The notes beneath the pieces were generated by a model, which was not told the DNA's origin, did no database searches, and saw only the letters and a program-made list of their open reading frames with translations. DNA of 64,000 bases. Source: JBBSNV01 sp964458605 (lineage in GTDB: Bacteria > Pseudomonadota > Alphaproteobacteria > Reyranellales > JAQSWP01). Made by a program: the position numbers and the translations under genes. Positions 1-8,123 of the stretch are shown in pieces (the first letter of the stretch is position 1; each line of letters starts with the position of its first letter). The DNA lies in assembly GCA_964458605.1 (NCBI GenBank), contig CAYWLS010000022.1:1-64000 (forward strand), read 5' to 3'.

Positions 1-60
1 ACTACTTCAAAAATGCCGGGTATGCTTCAATCTGAACGGATCAGACTCTAGCCGCAGGGA

Positions 61-840
61 TTAGCCCAAGCGGCACCAGATCGGGGTGTGGTCGGAGGCG
101 TCCGGGCGGCCGCGTACCGCACGGTCGATGACGCATTCCTGCAGCCGGTCGGCGGCCAGCGGCGACAGCAGCAGGTGGTCGATGCGCCAGCCGTTGTCGC
201 GCGGCCAGGCACCGGCCTGGTAGTCCCAGAACGTGTATTGATGCGGCTCCCCGTGCAGGGCACGGAAGGCGTCGGTGTAGCCGAGATTGACGATGCCGCG
301 CCAGCCCAGCCGTGTCTGCGGCTGCACCAGCGCGTCGTTGGCCACTTTCCGGACGTCGAACACGTCGTCGTCGGTCGGCGCGACGTTGTAGTCGCCGCCC
401 AGCACCACGGGATAGTCGAGTTCCAGCAATTCCCGGGCGTGCCGGCGCAGACGCTCGAGGAAGCGCAGCTTGTAGGGGAATTTCGGCGTATCAATCGGAT
501 TGCCGTTGGGCAGGTAGATCGAGGCGACGCGGAGCTTGCCGTTGCCGTCGTCGATATCGGCTTCGATGTAGCGGGCATGGTCGTCGCTTTCCTCGCCCGG
601 CAGGGCGCGCGCCGTGACCGCGATCTTATGCCGGGAAAGAATGGCGACGCCGTTATAGGCCTTCTGCCCGACACAGGCCGACTGGTAGCCGGCGCCGGAC
701 AGGTCCAGTGCGGGGAATTGTTCGTCCTGGCATTTCAGTTCTTGCAGCAGCACCACGTCGGGCTGGGCTTCGTTCAGCCATTGCACGACGTTGGCGATGC
801 GACGGCGGATCGAATTGACGTTGAAGGTCGCGATTTTCAT
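61..840 (-). CDS. xth: Exodeoxyribonuclease III (AP endonuclease)
   Basis: The 259-aa protein is a full-length ExoIII/APE1-type phosphodiesterase that incises at abasic sites and trims 3' ends in base-excision repair in the cytoplasm. The N-terminus starts with the family pattern around Asn7. Metal ligand Glu34 sits in LLQELK, Asp150 and Asn152 in GGDYN, and the catalytic histidine pair partner is Asp250-His251 in SDHTP near the C-terminus, so all active-site residues are present. The ATG at 840 is chosen because the protein starts exactly at the family N-terminus (MKIATFNVNS). The A-type Fe-S carrier gene lies upstream on the same strand but is separated by a terminator hairpin, so xth is probably transcribed mainly on its own. 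Confidence is high. Confidence 0.96.
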   Translation of the reverse strand: MKIATFNVNSIRRRIANVVQWLNEAQPDVVLLQELKCQDEQFPALDLSGAGYQSACVGQKAYNGVAILSRHKIAVTARALPGEESDDHARYIEADIDDGNGKLRVASIYLPNGNPIDTPKFPYKLRFLERLRRHARELLELDYPVVLGGDYNVAPTDDDVFDVRKVANDALVQPQTRLGWRGIVNLGYTDAFRALHGEPHQYTFWDYQAGAWPRDNGWRIDHLLLSPLAADRLQECVIDRAVRGRPDASDHTPIWCRLG

Positions 841-866
841 GACGGCATTGTCGACGGGCGGCGAAC

Positions 867-894
867 AAAAGAAAAGGCCGGCGCATGGCCGGCC
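867..894 (-). terminator. Rho-independent terminator after the Fe-S carrier gene
   Basis: On the minus strand a perfect 7-bp stem (GGCCGGC at 888-894 read in reverse, pairing with 876-882, 5-nt loop) is followed by TTTTCTTTT. It lies 25 bp past the erpA-like stop and directly before xth, so it should end the carrier transcript. Confidence 0.8.
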
Positions 895-918
895 CGGGTC
901 GCGACGCCAGCCTGCTGG

Positions 919-1278
919 CTAGACGCTGAAGGAGTTGCCGCAACCGCAGCTCGACGTGGCGTTGGGGTTGCGGATGGCGAAGGCCGAGCCGACCATGTCC
1001 TCGACGAAGTCGATCTCCGAACCCTTGAGCAGGTCGAGCGAGGTACTGTCGATCACCACCCGGGCGCCGCCCTTTTCGATCATCGTATCGTCCTCGGTCC
1101 GAGCGTCGTCGAAGACGAAGGAATACTGGAACCCCGAGCAACCGCCGCCCAGCACCGACACGCGCAGGAACATCTCGGGCGTGCCTTCTTTGGCCATCAG
1201 ATGGGCGATGCGGCGGGCGGCGCTGTCGGTCACGGCGACCGGCGCGCCCGTCGGGTCAGGAGATAGGGAACCATCCAT
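919..1278 (-). CDS. erpA: A-type iron-sulfur carrier (HesB/IscA/ErpA family)
   Basis: This 119-aa HesB-like protein has the three cysteines that bind and deliver Fe-S clusters: Cys47 in GGGCSGF, and Cys111 and Cys113 in the C-terminal CGCG. It would carry clusters from the scaffold to apo-enzymes in the cytoplasm. The first ~17 residues are a short extension before the family domain. A TATACT box at 1319-1324 on the minus strand could be a -10 element, although no good -35 is visible. Whether it is ErpA, IscA or SufA cannot be settled from sequence alone; erpA is the usual name for stand-alone alphaproteobacterial copies near xth. Confidence 0.9.
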   Translation of the reverse strand: MDGSLSPDPTGAPVAVTDSAARRIAHLMAKEGTPEMFLRVSVLGGGCSGFQYSFVFDDARTEDDTMIEKGGARVVIDSTSLDLLKGSEIDFVEDMVGSAFAIRNPNATSSCGCGNSFSV

Positions 1279-1520
1279 CGGGTCGATCCTTGATATAGCC
1301 GGAAAACCGGGCCAATGCAGTATAACTGATTTTACCGGATTTGGGATCGGTCCATAGAGGATTCAAGCGCTTACCGCGCCCGATCCCCAGCCGTCCCGAT
1401 GCGCCACACGGGCCTTGACCTTGGCGGGCGCGGCGAGGCTTTATGGCGCGACCGGCGCGCCGGCGCATTGTCGCCACGGAACGCACCGAAACGGGCCAAA
1501 AAAGGCAGAGGAAAGAAGAT

Positions 1521-2309
1521 ATGGCAAAAGACAGCAAGGCGGGTTCATCGGCGGGTGCGAGCCAGGCGGCGGCGCCCGACCGTCAGTTGCCATTGTTCTA
1601 CCGCAAGCCCCGGCCGCTCGATGCCCGCGTCCATGCCAAGAAGCAGCTCAAGCGCGACGTCGATTTCGGCTTCGCGTCGGCGACCAATTCGGTGCCGATC
1701 AACCTGGTGGAATTCGCGCTGGCGCAGCGCAGCTATCCGATCGTGTTCTCCGGCGACGCCACGCCCGCACCGCTGGCCGTGCTGGGCCTGCGCAATTCGG
1801 AGAACCTGTTCATCGACCGCAAGGGCGAATGGCTGCCCGGCCATTACGTGCCGGCCTATATTCGTCGCTATCCCTTCATCTTCATGGAGGGCCCCAACGG
1901 CCTGCAGTTTGTGCTGTGCATCGACGAGGACAGCAAGTTCCTGGCCGAGAGCGGCGGCACGCCGCTGTTCGGGGCCGACGGCAAGCCTTCGCAGCTGACC
2001 CAGAACGCACTGAACTTCTGTTCGGCCTTCCAGGGCAACAATGTCCAGACCCGCGAGTTCGCCGAAGCGCTGAAGCAGCACAATCTGCTGGTCGAGAACC
2101 AGGCCAACGCCACAATCGCCGGCGCCGAGAAAGTGTCGCTGGGCGGATTCAAGATCGTCGACGAGCAGCGCTTCAATGCGCTGCCCAACGAGGTGTTCCT
2201 GGAGTGGCGCGCCAAGGGTTGGCTGCATCTGGTCTATTCGCACCTGATGTCGATGGCCAACTGGTCCGGTCTGGTGGATATGGCGGCGCGGCGCAAGAAA
2301 GCCGCCTGA
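1521..2309 (+). CDS. SapC family protein
   Basis: The 262-aa protein carries the SapC domain over most of its length (roughly residues 30-255), including the blocks FALAQRSYPIVF and YVPAYIRRYPFIF. The family was named after a Campylobacter S-layer export locus, but its biochemical function is unknown. No signal peptide or membrane segment is visible. The ATG at 1521 is chosen because GAGGAAAGAAG, a strong ribosome-binding site, precedes it; an in-frame ATG at 1443 would add 26 Arg-rich residues without homology. The next gene follows after 19 bp on the same strand, so the two may be co-transcribed. The 242-bp divergent gap to the left (1279-1520) holds no gene I can support. Confidence 0.85.
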   Translation: MAKDSKAGSSAGASQAAAPDRQLPLFYRKPRPLDARVHAKKQLKRDVDFGFASATNSVPINLVEFALAQRSYPIVFSGDATPAPLAVLGLRNSENLFIDRKGEWLPGHYVPAYIRRYPFIFMEGPNGLQFVLCIDEDSKFLAESGGTPLFGADGKPSQLTQNALNFCSAFQGNNVQTREFAEALKQHNLLVENQANATIAGAEKVSLGGFKIVDEQRFNALPNEVFLEWRAKGWLHLVYSHLMSMANWSGLVDMAARRKKAA

Positions 2310-2328
2310 GGCGATAGCGGCGCCACCG

Positions 2329-3162
2329 ATGAAGGCGATCCGCGTCACGACCTTGCTGGCGACCGGACTGGTGTGCGGCGGTATGGTGCCGGCCGCGGTC
2401 CAGCCCGCACCGGCCCAGCCCGCACCGGTCAAGGCGCCGGTGGCGGCGCCGGTGCCGCCGGCCGCGGTCCCGCCCGCGCCCACTGCGGCGTCGCCGGCTC
2501 CTCCCGTTCCTGCGCCATCCCAGGCCGCCACGGCCGACGTGTCCGGGTTTCGGTCGGCGCGCTTCGGCATGACCCAGGATCAGGTGCGCGAAGCGATCAA
2601 GGCGGACTTCAGCAGCGAAGAATCCGAAATCAAGCAGGGCACCAACGATCAGGAAAAGACCAGGTTTCTTGCCGTGCGGATCGCCAATCTGGTGCCCGAC
2701 AGCGGCATGGCGGTGATTACCTACATCTTCGGCTACTCCTCCCAGAAGCTGATCCAGGTCAACGTGGTCTGGGGCAAGCTGGCCGGGGGCGATCCGCTTC
2801 CGGCGGAACTTGTCAGCACCGGACGACTCCTGCAGCAGTATTTCCTGGGGCAAGGATTCGTGCGTAGCACGATCGTGGCCAATCGCGGCACCAGCAATGG
2901 TTCTGTCATCCTGTTCAACGGCTTCGACGACAAAAAGCGTAGCGTGATGCTGGTGCTCGACACGATGGCGGTGCCAGGCGATAGCGCGTCCGCGCCGCCG
3001 CCCAAAGGCCAGGCCAAGCCGCCGGCCAAGAGCGCCGACACCAAGCCCGGCGACAAGAAGACGCCGCCCGAGATGCAACTGGTGGCGTCGGGTCTGCGCC
3101 TGTCCTATATCGAGAACGCGGCCAATCCCGACATCTTCCGCATTCAACGCGGCAAGTTCTGA
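2329..3162 (+). CDS. Secreted Pro/Ala-rich protein of unknown function
   Basis: The 277-aa product starts with a signal-peptide-like segment (about residues 1-23, ending near AAVQPAPA). A low-complexity Pro/Ala/Val linker follows to about residue 65. A folded domain begins at VSGFRSARFGMTQDQVREAI, a pattern typical of small secreted proteins with an SxRFGMT repeat start, and runs to about residue 215. After a second Pro/Lys-rich linker (residues 224-247) the protein ends in a short conserved-looking tail. It is probably periplasmic, with linkers that could span peptidoglycan. I do not recognise a named family. Its position 19 bp behind the SapC-family gene suggests co-expression. Confidence 0.75.
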   Translation: MKAIRVTTLLATGLVCGGMVPAAVQPAPAQPAPVKAPVAAPVPPAAVPPAPTAASPAPPVPAPSQAATADVSGFRSARFGMTQDQVREAIKADFSSEESEIKQGTNDQEKTRFLAVRIANLVPDSGMAVITYIFGYSSQKLIQVNVVWGKLAGGDPLPAELVSTGRLLQQYFLGQGFVRSTIVANRGTSNGSVILFNGFDDKKRSVMLVLDTMAVPGDSASAPPPKGQAKPPAKSADTKPGDKKTPPEMQLVASGLRLSYIENAANPDIFRIQRGKF

Positions 3163-3165
3163 CGG

Positions 3166-4068
3166 TCAGAGGCTTTCGCCCGGCAGGCGGTCGGGCGCCT
3201 GCGCGGCCATCGCCTCGCGCTGCAGGATGTACAGGCCGGCGCCGATCACCAGCGCCGCGCCGGCGTAGAACGCCAGATCCGGAATCTCGCTCCAGAACAG
3301 CCAGCCGAACAGCACCGCCCAGAGCATGCCGCTATATTCGAACGGCGTGACGGTCGAAGCCGGCGCCAGGCGGAAGGATTGCGTCAGCACGATATGGGCC
3401 AGCCCGCCGACCAGGCCGATCGCCACCAGCCAGGGCAGGTCGGCCCAGGCCGGCGGCTGCCAGATGAAGGGCAGGGCAGCGCCGCTGGCCAGGCTGGACA
3501 GAAGTCCCGAATAGAACACGATGGCCACATTGGTCTCGGTGCGGCTCATGCGCCGCACCAGCAGGTTGGCCAGCGCATAGGCTAGGGTCGCGCCCAGCGC
3601 AGCCAAGGCCATCAGGTCGAAAATGCCGCTGCCGGGCCGCACCATCGCCAAGACGCCGGCCAGGCCGACCGTCACCGCGATCCAGCGCTTCCAGCCCACC
3701 CGCTCGCCCAGCAACGGCACCGACAGGGCCGTGGTCAGCAGCGGCGAGGCGAACGAGATGGCATAGACATCGCCGAACGGCATCGCCGCAAAGGCGGCAA
3801 AGAAGCCGACCAGGGATGCCAGGCCCAGCAGGCCGCGCAGCAGGTGCAGCCAGGGGTGGCGGGAGCGCAGCAGACCCGGGCCGCGGCGCGCCAGCGGCAC
3901 GGCCAGCACGAACAGCCCGACAAAGCTGCGAAAGAACACGATCTCCAGCACCGGGTAGGTCGCGGCCTGCCACTTGATCAGCGCGTCCATGATCGCGAAC
4001 AGCAGGATGGCCAGCAGCATCAGGCCGATGGCGGGCAGATGGCTGCGGTGGCGGGACGGCGCCGGCAT
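3166..4068 (-). CDS. EamA/DMT-family inner-membrane exporter
   Basis: The 300-aa protein has ten predicted hydrophobic segments arranged as two EamA repeats (about residues 12-140 and 155-290), the architecture of drug/metabolite transporters such as RhaT/YdcZ-like exporters. The substrate cannot be read from sequence. The ATG at 4068 (MPAPSRHRS) places a short cytoplasmic tail before the first helix. In-frame codons further upstream would add an unrelated hydrophilic stretch overlapping the divergent cyclase promoter, so they were rejected. It converges with the Pro/Ala-rich protein gene with only 3 bp between stops. Confidence 0.88.
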   Translation of the reverse strand: MPAPSRHRSHLPAIGLMLLAILLFAIMDALIKWQAATYPVLEIVFFRSFVGLFVLAVPLARRGPGLLRSRHPWLHLLRGLLGLASLVGFFAAFAAMPFGDVYAISFASPLLTTALSVPLLGERVGWKRWIAVTVGLAGVLAMVRPGSGIFDLMALAALGATLAYALANLLVRRMSRTETNVAIVFYSGLLSSLASGAALPFIWQPPAWADLPWLVAIGLVGGLAHIVLTQSFRLAPASTVTPFEYSGMLWAVLFGWLFWSEIPDLAFYAGAALVIGAGLYILQREAMAAQAPDRLPGESL

Positions 4069-4168
4069 TTCCCATGACCGGCTCGGCCGGCTTCCCTGAT
4101 GATTTCCTGGCCTGCGATCACTAGACTGAACGGGGCGCGGGACAAAGCGTTTTCGTTCGGGGAGCGGC

Positions 4169-6421
4169 ATGGCGGGGCAATTGAAGCGGCTGGGCACGAT
4201 CGGCGGCAGATTGCTGCGCCACTCGCCGACCCTGCTGCCGCTGATCATCCTGGTGGCCGGCGTTCTGGTGCGCGAAGCCGATCCGCTGTTCATCCAGCGG
4301 CTCAACTCCTTCACCTTCGACACCATGCAGCGGATCCACCCGCGGCCCTACGATTCGGGCTACCCCGTGCGCATCCTCGATATCGACGACGCTTCGCTGG
4401 CCAAATACGGCCAATGGCCGTGGTCGCGCAATTTCATCGCCCAGATCATCGACAAGCTGAAGGAAGACGGCGCGGCCTCGATCGCCTTCGACATCGTGTT
4501 CGCCGAGCCCGATCGCACCTCGCCCGAGAACGCGCTCGGCAAATTTCCGCAGTTGGCGGGCGATCCCGCCATCAAGGCCAAGATCGACCAGTTGCCCAGC
4601 AACGACCAGGTGTTCGCCCAGGCGCTGAGCCGCTCCAATGCGGCGCTGGGCTTCGTGGTCGACAACAGCCGGCTCATGGACCACCCGCCCATGCAGCGCG
4701 GCAATTTCGCCAATAACGGGACGCCCGAACTCAGCTATCTGCAGGCCTATACCGGCGCCACGGTCAACCTGCCGATCCTGGAAGCGGCGGCGCCCGGCGA
4801 TGGCGTGTTCCTGGTCGAACTGCCGGAGGACTATACGATCCGGCGCGTGCCGATCGTGTTCCGGCTCAAGGATCGGCTCTACCCCTCGCTGGCGGCGGAA
4901 GCGCTGCGGCTGGCGCAGGGCGCCAAGACCAACGTCATCAAGTGGTCGGGCACCAACCAGGAGCTCAATTTCGGCGCTGCGACGGGTATCACGTCGATCA
5001 AGATCGGCGCCGTGGCAGTGCCGACCGACAGCGCCGGCAAGATCCTGCTCTACGATTCCGGACCCAAGCCGGCGCGCTTCATCTCGGTCAAGGACTTCCT
5101 CGACCCGGCCTTCGATGCCAGCCAGATCGACGGCAAGATCGTCCTGATGGGAACCAGCGCGGCCGGCCTGAAGGATCTGCGCGAAACGCCGCTCAATCCC
5201 GCCGGCGCCGGCGTCGAGGTCCATGCCCAGATCCTCGAACAGATGGTCACCGCGACCTTCCTGTACCAGCCCGACTTCCAGAAGGGCATCGACATCATCT
5301 ACTTGGTGGTGCTGGGCTTGCTGCTGATCTTCATCATGCGCAAGACCGGCGCGGTGTTTTCGGCGCCGGTCGCCCTGCTGTTCGTCGGCGGCTCGCTGCT
5401 GGCATCGTGGTTCGCCTTCACCGAGGCTCACTGGCTGGTCGGGCCGATCTATCCCGCCGCCACCATGGCCCTGATCTTCATCGCCGGCACCTCGTTGTCC
5501 TATATCCGCTCGGAAGCGGAGCGCCGCCAGGTGCGCGACGCCTTCTCGCTCTATCTGGCGCCGGAAATGGTGCGCCGCGTGGCGGCCAATCCGGCGGCGC
5601 TCAATCTGGGCGGCGAGGGGCGCGAGGTAACGGTGATGTTCAGCGATATCCGCGGCTTCACCACCATATCCGAGGGGCTGAAGCCGGCCGAACTGACCGC
5701 CATGCTCAACGGCTTCCTCACCCCCATGACGGACATCATCCAGAAGGATCACAAGGGCACGATCGACAAATACATGGGCGACGCCATCATGGCGTTCTGG
5801 AACGCGCCGCTGGACGATCCGGACCACGCCGCCAATGCCTGCCGCGCCGCGCTCGACATGCGCCGCCGTCTGCGCGTGCTCAACGAGGAATGGGAAAAGG
5901 CCGGGGTCGGCTATCCGCATCTCAATATCGGCATCGGCCTGAACTCGGGGCCGGTGACGGTGGGCAATTTCGGCTCCCAGCAACGCCTGGCCTATTCGAT
6001 CATCGGCGACGCCGCCAACCTGGCCTCCCGGCTGGAGGGCCAGACCAAGGCCTACGGCGTCGACATCCTGATCAGCGAGGAGGTGCTCAAACGGGCGCCC
6101 GGCTTCCACGTCGTCGAGCTCGACCTGATCCGGGTCAAGGGCAAGCGCGAGCCGGCGCGCATCTACGCCCTGATCGGCCTGCCGGAGGAGCAGCTATCGG
6201 CGGAGCGGGCCGCGGTGGTGCGCTTCCAGGCCGACTTCCTGGCGGCCTATCGCGGCGGCGACTTCCCGGTCGCCCGCCAGGCTCTGGCGGCGGCCCAGCA
6301 GGCAGCCGAGGCGTCGAATTGGCGCCAAGGCTACTACGATGTCATGAAGCACCGCATGGACGAGCTGGGCGATGTCGCTCCGGAAGGCTGGGAGGGCGTC
6401 TACGAGGCCACCAGCAAGTAA
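4169..6421 (+). CDS. CHASE2-domain adenylate/guanylate cyclase
   Basis: The 750-aa receptor-type cyclase has an N-terminal hydrophobic segment (about residues 17-33) and then an extracytoplasmic CHASE2 sensor domain (about 35-365). Three transmembrane helices follow (about 372-450), then a cytoplasmic class III nucleotide cyclase domain (about 480-665). Both metal-binding aspartates are present, Asp493 in FSDIRGF and Asp538 in KYMGDAIMAFW, and the transition-state Asn/Arg region reads GDAANLASRLEG. It should make cAMP (less likely cGMP) in response to an unknown periplasmic signal. The C-terminal ~85 residues are Ala-rich and helical. The ATG at 4169 follows GGGGAGCGG. The gene is divergent from the DMT exporter, and no response-regulator partner is visible. 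Confidence 0.92.
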   Translation: MAGQLKRLGTIGGRLLRHSPTLLPLIILVAGVLVREADPLFIQRLNSFTFDTMQRIHPRPYDSGYPVRILDIDDASLAKYGQWPWSRNFIAQIIDKLKEDGAASIAFDIVFAEPDRTSPENALGKFPQLAGDPAIKAKIDQLPSNDQVFAQALSRSNAALGFVVDNSRLMDHPPMQRGNFANNGTPELSYLQAYTGATVNLPILEAAAPGDGVFLVELPEDYTIRRVPIVFRLKDRLYPSLAAEALRLAQGAKTNVIKWSGTNQELNFGAATGITSIKIGAVAVPTDSAGKILLYDSGPKPARFISVKDFLDPAFDASQIDGKIVLMGTSAAGLKDLRETPLNPAGAGVEVHAQILEQMVTATFLYQPDFQKGIDIIYLVVLGLLLIFIMRKTGAVFSAPVALLFVGGSLLASWFAFTEAHWLVGPIYPAATMALIFIAGTSLSYIRSEAERRQVRDAFSLYLAPEMVRRVAANPAALNLGGEGREVTVMFSDIRGFTTISEGLKPAELTAMLNGFLTPMTDIIQKDHKGTIDKYMGDAIMAFWNAPLDDPDHAANACRAALDMRRRLRVLNEEWEKAGVGYPHLNIGIGLNSGPVTVGNFGSQQRLAYSIIGDAANLASRLEGQTKAYGVDILISEEVLKRAPGFHVVELDLIRVKGKREPARIYALIGLPEEQLSAERAAVVRFQADFLAAYRGGDFPVARQALAAAQQAAEASNWRQGYYDVMKHRMDELGDVAPEGWEGVYEATSK

Positions 6422-6431
6422 GGTATTGAAT

Positions 6432-6552
6432 TAACGATGATCGTTACCATATTGACGAATAACGATAATATTTCGATAATCTGGCTTTAGTAAAGCCGCA
6501 ACACAGTTTCGCCAAATTGGCGCGGCATATAAGGGTACCGGCAGGAGCCGGT
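6432..6552 (+). promoter_or_regulatory. AT-rich leader with four inverted repeats
   Basis: The 151-bp gap after the cyclase is AT-rich for this genome (about 34% G+C over 6421-6500 by hand count). It carries four inverted repeats: TAACGAT-G-ATCGTTA at 6432-6446 with another TAACGAT half-site at 6460-6466, GGCTTTA-G-TAAAGCC at 6483-6497, CGCCAA-A-TTGGCG at 6510-6522, and ACCGGC-AGGA-GCCGGT at 6537-6552. The first three have a single central base, as many dimeric repressor operators do. The last could also be a leader hairpin 20 bp before the next start codon. No regulator gene is adjacent, so function is inferred only. Confidence 0.5.
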
Positions 6553-6572
6553 TTGGAAACGAAGGAAAGACA

Positions 6573-6782
6573 ATGTCTGTCAGTGGCGCCCCAATGGCGC
6601 ATGAATCTATGGCGCAAGAGTCCGAAGCCAGCCGTCATGTCCGCAACAGCGACGCTCTGGCCCTCGAACTGATCGATCTTCTTGGTGTGGACGGTGCCCG
6701 GCGCATGTGCCGGGAGCAGTGCTGGGACGGCGTGGGCGTCGCGGTGGAGCGCGTCTCCGCCCAATCCCCCAAAGCGGCCTGA
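6573..6782 (+). CDS. Small orphan protein (69 aa), function unknown
   Basis: A 69-codon frame starts at ATG 6573 behind a good ribosome-binding site (GAAGGAAAG). It stops at 6782, 94 bp before the acyl-CoA dehydrogenase. The N-terminal third is Ser/Glu/Met-rich and polar. Residues 27-60 look like an amphipathic helical pair with a CREQC motif near residues 46-50. There is no signal peptide or membrane segment, and I recognise no family. The strong ribosome-binding site and the elaborate upstream palindromes argue that it is a real, regulated gene rather than a chance frame. Confidence 0.6.
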   Translation: MSVSGAPMAHESMAQESEASRHVRNSDALALELIDLLGVDGARRMCREQCWDGVGVAVERVSAQSPKAA

Positions 6783-6876
6783 TCTGACGCAATAGCAAGC
6801 CGGCTCGTCGCGCCGCATCGCGGTGCGATGGCTGCGGCGTTGCATGGGCGGGGACGAGCGTCTAATTTGCGCCGCC

Positions 6877-8034
6877 ATGCAACACCAGACCCACCCCGAA
6901 ATCCGCGATGCCGTGCGCGCGCTGTGCGCCCGCTTCGACGGTGCCTATTGGCGCGAGCTTGATCGCGAGCGCGCCTATCCCACCGAATTCGTCAAGGCGC
7001 TGACCGAGGCCGGCTATCTCGCCGTGCTGATCCCCGAGGAATATGGCGGCAGCGGTCTGGGCCTGTCGGCTGCGGCGGCGGTGCTGGAGGAGATCCAGCA
7101 TGCCGGCTGCAACGGCGCCGCCTGCCATGCCCAGATGTACATCATGGGCAGCGTGCTGCGGAACGGCAGCGAGGCGCAGAAAAGGAAATACCTGCCGCGC
7201 ATCGCCACCGGCGAGCTGCGCCTGCAGGCCTTCGGCGTCAGCGAGCCGACCAGCGGCACCGACACGCTCAGCCTGCGGACCACGGCGGTCAAGCAGGGCA
7301 ACTCCCATTACCTGGTCAATGGCCAGAAGATCTGGACTTCGCGCGCCGAACATTCCGACCTGATGCTGCTGCTGGCCCGCACCACGCCGGCCGACAAGGT
7401 GGCCAAACGCACCGACGGCTTGAGCGTGTTCCTGGTCGAGATGCGCGAGGCGATCGGCAACGGCCTGACCATCCGGCCGATCCGCACCATGATGAATCAC
7501 GGCACCACCGAGGTGTTCTTCGACAACCTCAAGGTGCCGGCCGAGAACCTGATCGGCGAGGAAGGCAAGGGCTTCCGTTACATCCTCGACGGCATGAACG
7601 CCGAGCGCATCCTGATCGCCGCCGAATGCATCGGCGATGCCAGGTGGTTCATCGAGAAGGCCACGGCCTACGCCAAGGATCGCCATGTGTTCAAGCGGCC
7701 GATCGGCCAGAACCAGGGCGTGCAGTTCCCGATCGCGCGCGCCTACACGCAGATGCAGGCCGCCAACCTGATGGTGCAGCACGCCGCCAGCCTGTTCGAA
7801 GCCGGCGAGAATTGCGGCGAGCAGGCCAACATGGCCAAGCTGCTGGCCTCCGAGGCCTCCTGGGCCGCCGCCGATATGTGCGTGCAGACCCATGGCGGCT
7901 TCGGCTTTGCCGAGGAATACGACGTCGAACGCAAGTTCCGCGAGGCGCGGCTCTACACTGTGGCGCCGATCTCGACCAATTTGATCCTCAGCTTCGTCGC
8001 CGAGCACGTGCTTGGTCTGCCGCGCTCCTACTAG
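6877..8034 (+). CDS. Acyl-CoA dehydrogenase family protein
   Basis: The 385-aa FAD flavoenzyme has the ACAD layout. An N-terminal helical domain (about 1-115) is followed by a middle beta domain with FGVSEPTSGTDT and NGQKIWTSRAEHSD, and a C-terminal helical domain with QTHGGFGFAEEYDVERKFREAR, which contacts FAD and substrate. It would desaturate an acyl-CoA thioester at C2-C3 and pass electrons to ETF. Chain-length or branched-chain specificity cannot be called. ATG 6877 is preferred over 6823 because the family begins around residue 4 of the shorter form. No CoA ligase or ETF gene is adjacent. Confidence 0.92.
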   Translation: MQHQTHPEIRDAVRALCARFDGAYWRELDRERAYPTEFVKALTEAGYLAVLIPEEYGGSGLGLSAAAAVLEEIQHAGCNGAACHAQMYIMGSVLRNGSEAQKRKYLPRIATGELRLQAFGVSEPTSGTDTLSLRTTAVKQGNSHYLVNGQKIWTSRAEHSDLMLLLARTTPADKVAKRTDGLSVFLVEMREAIGNGLTIRPIRTMMNHGTTEVFFDNLKVPAENLIGEEGKGFRYILDGMNAERILIAAECIGDARWFIEKATAYAKDRHVFKRPIGQNQGVQFPIARAYTQMQAANLMVQHAASLFEAGENCGEQANMAKLLASEASWAAADMCVQTHGGFGFAEEYDVERKFREARLYTVAPISTNLILSFVAEHVLGLPRSY

Positions 8035-8047
8035 GGCGCGCCGGTCG

Positions 8048-8075
8048 CCGGTGGAATCGACAGCGATTCCGCCGG
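8048..8075. terminator. Hairpin between convergent genes (possible bidirectional terminator)
   Basis: CCGGTGGAATCG and CGATTCCGCCGG pair over 12 positions (one G-U) around an ACAG loop. The hairpin sits between the acyl-CoA dehydrogenase stop and the RND permease stop. There is no T-run, so termination would need Rho or the structure may only protect 3' ends. Confidence 0.5.
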
Positions 8076-8123
8076 CAGCATCGATCGCGTGGCGCAAGCC
8101 TTGCGGCGGGCCGCCGGACCGGC

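Noticed and set aside
1256..1537. A 93-codon minus-strand frame across the erpA-sapC gap
   Set aside because: It overlaps both the 5' end of the Fe-S carrier gene and the SapC start, is Arg-rich, has no ribosome-binding site and no recognisable domain.
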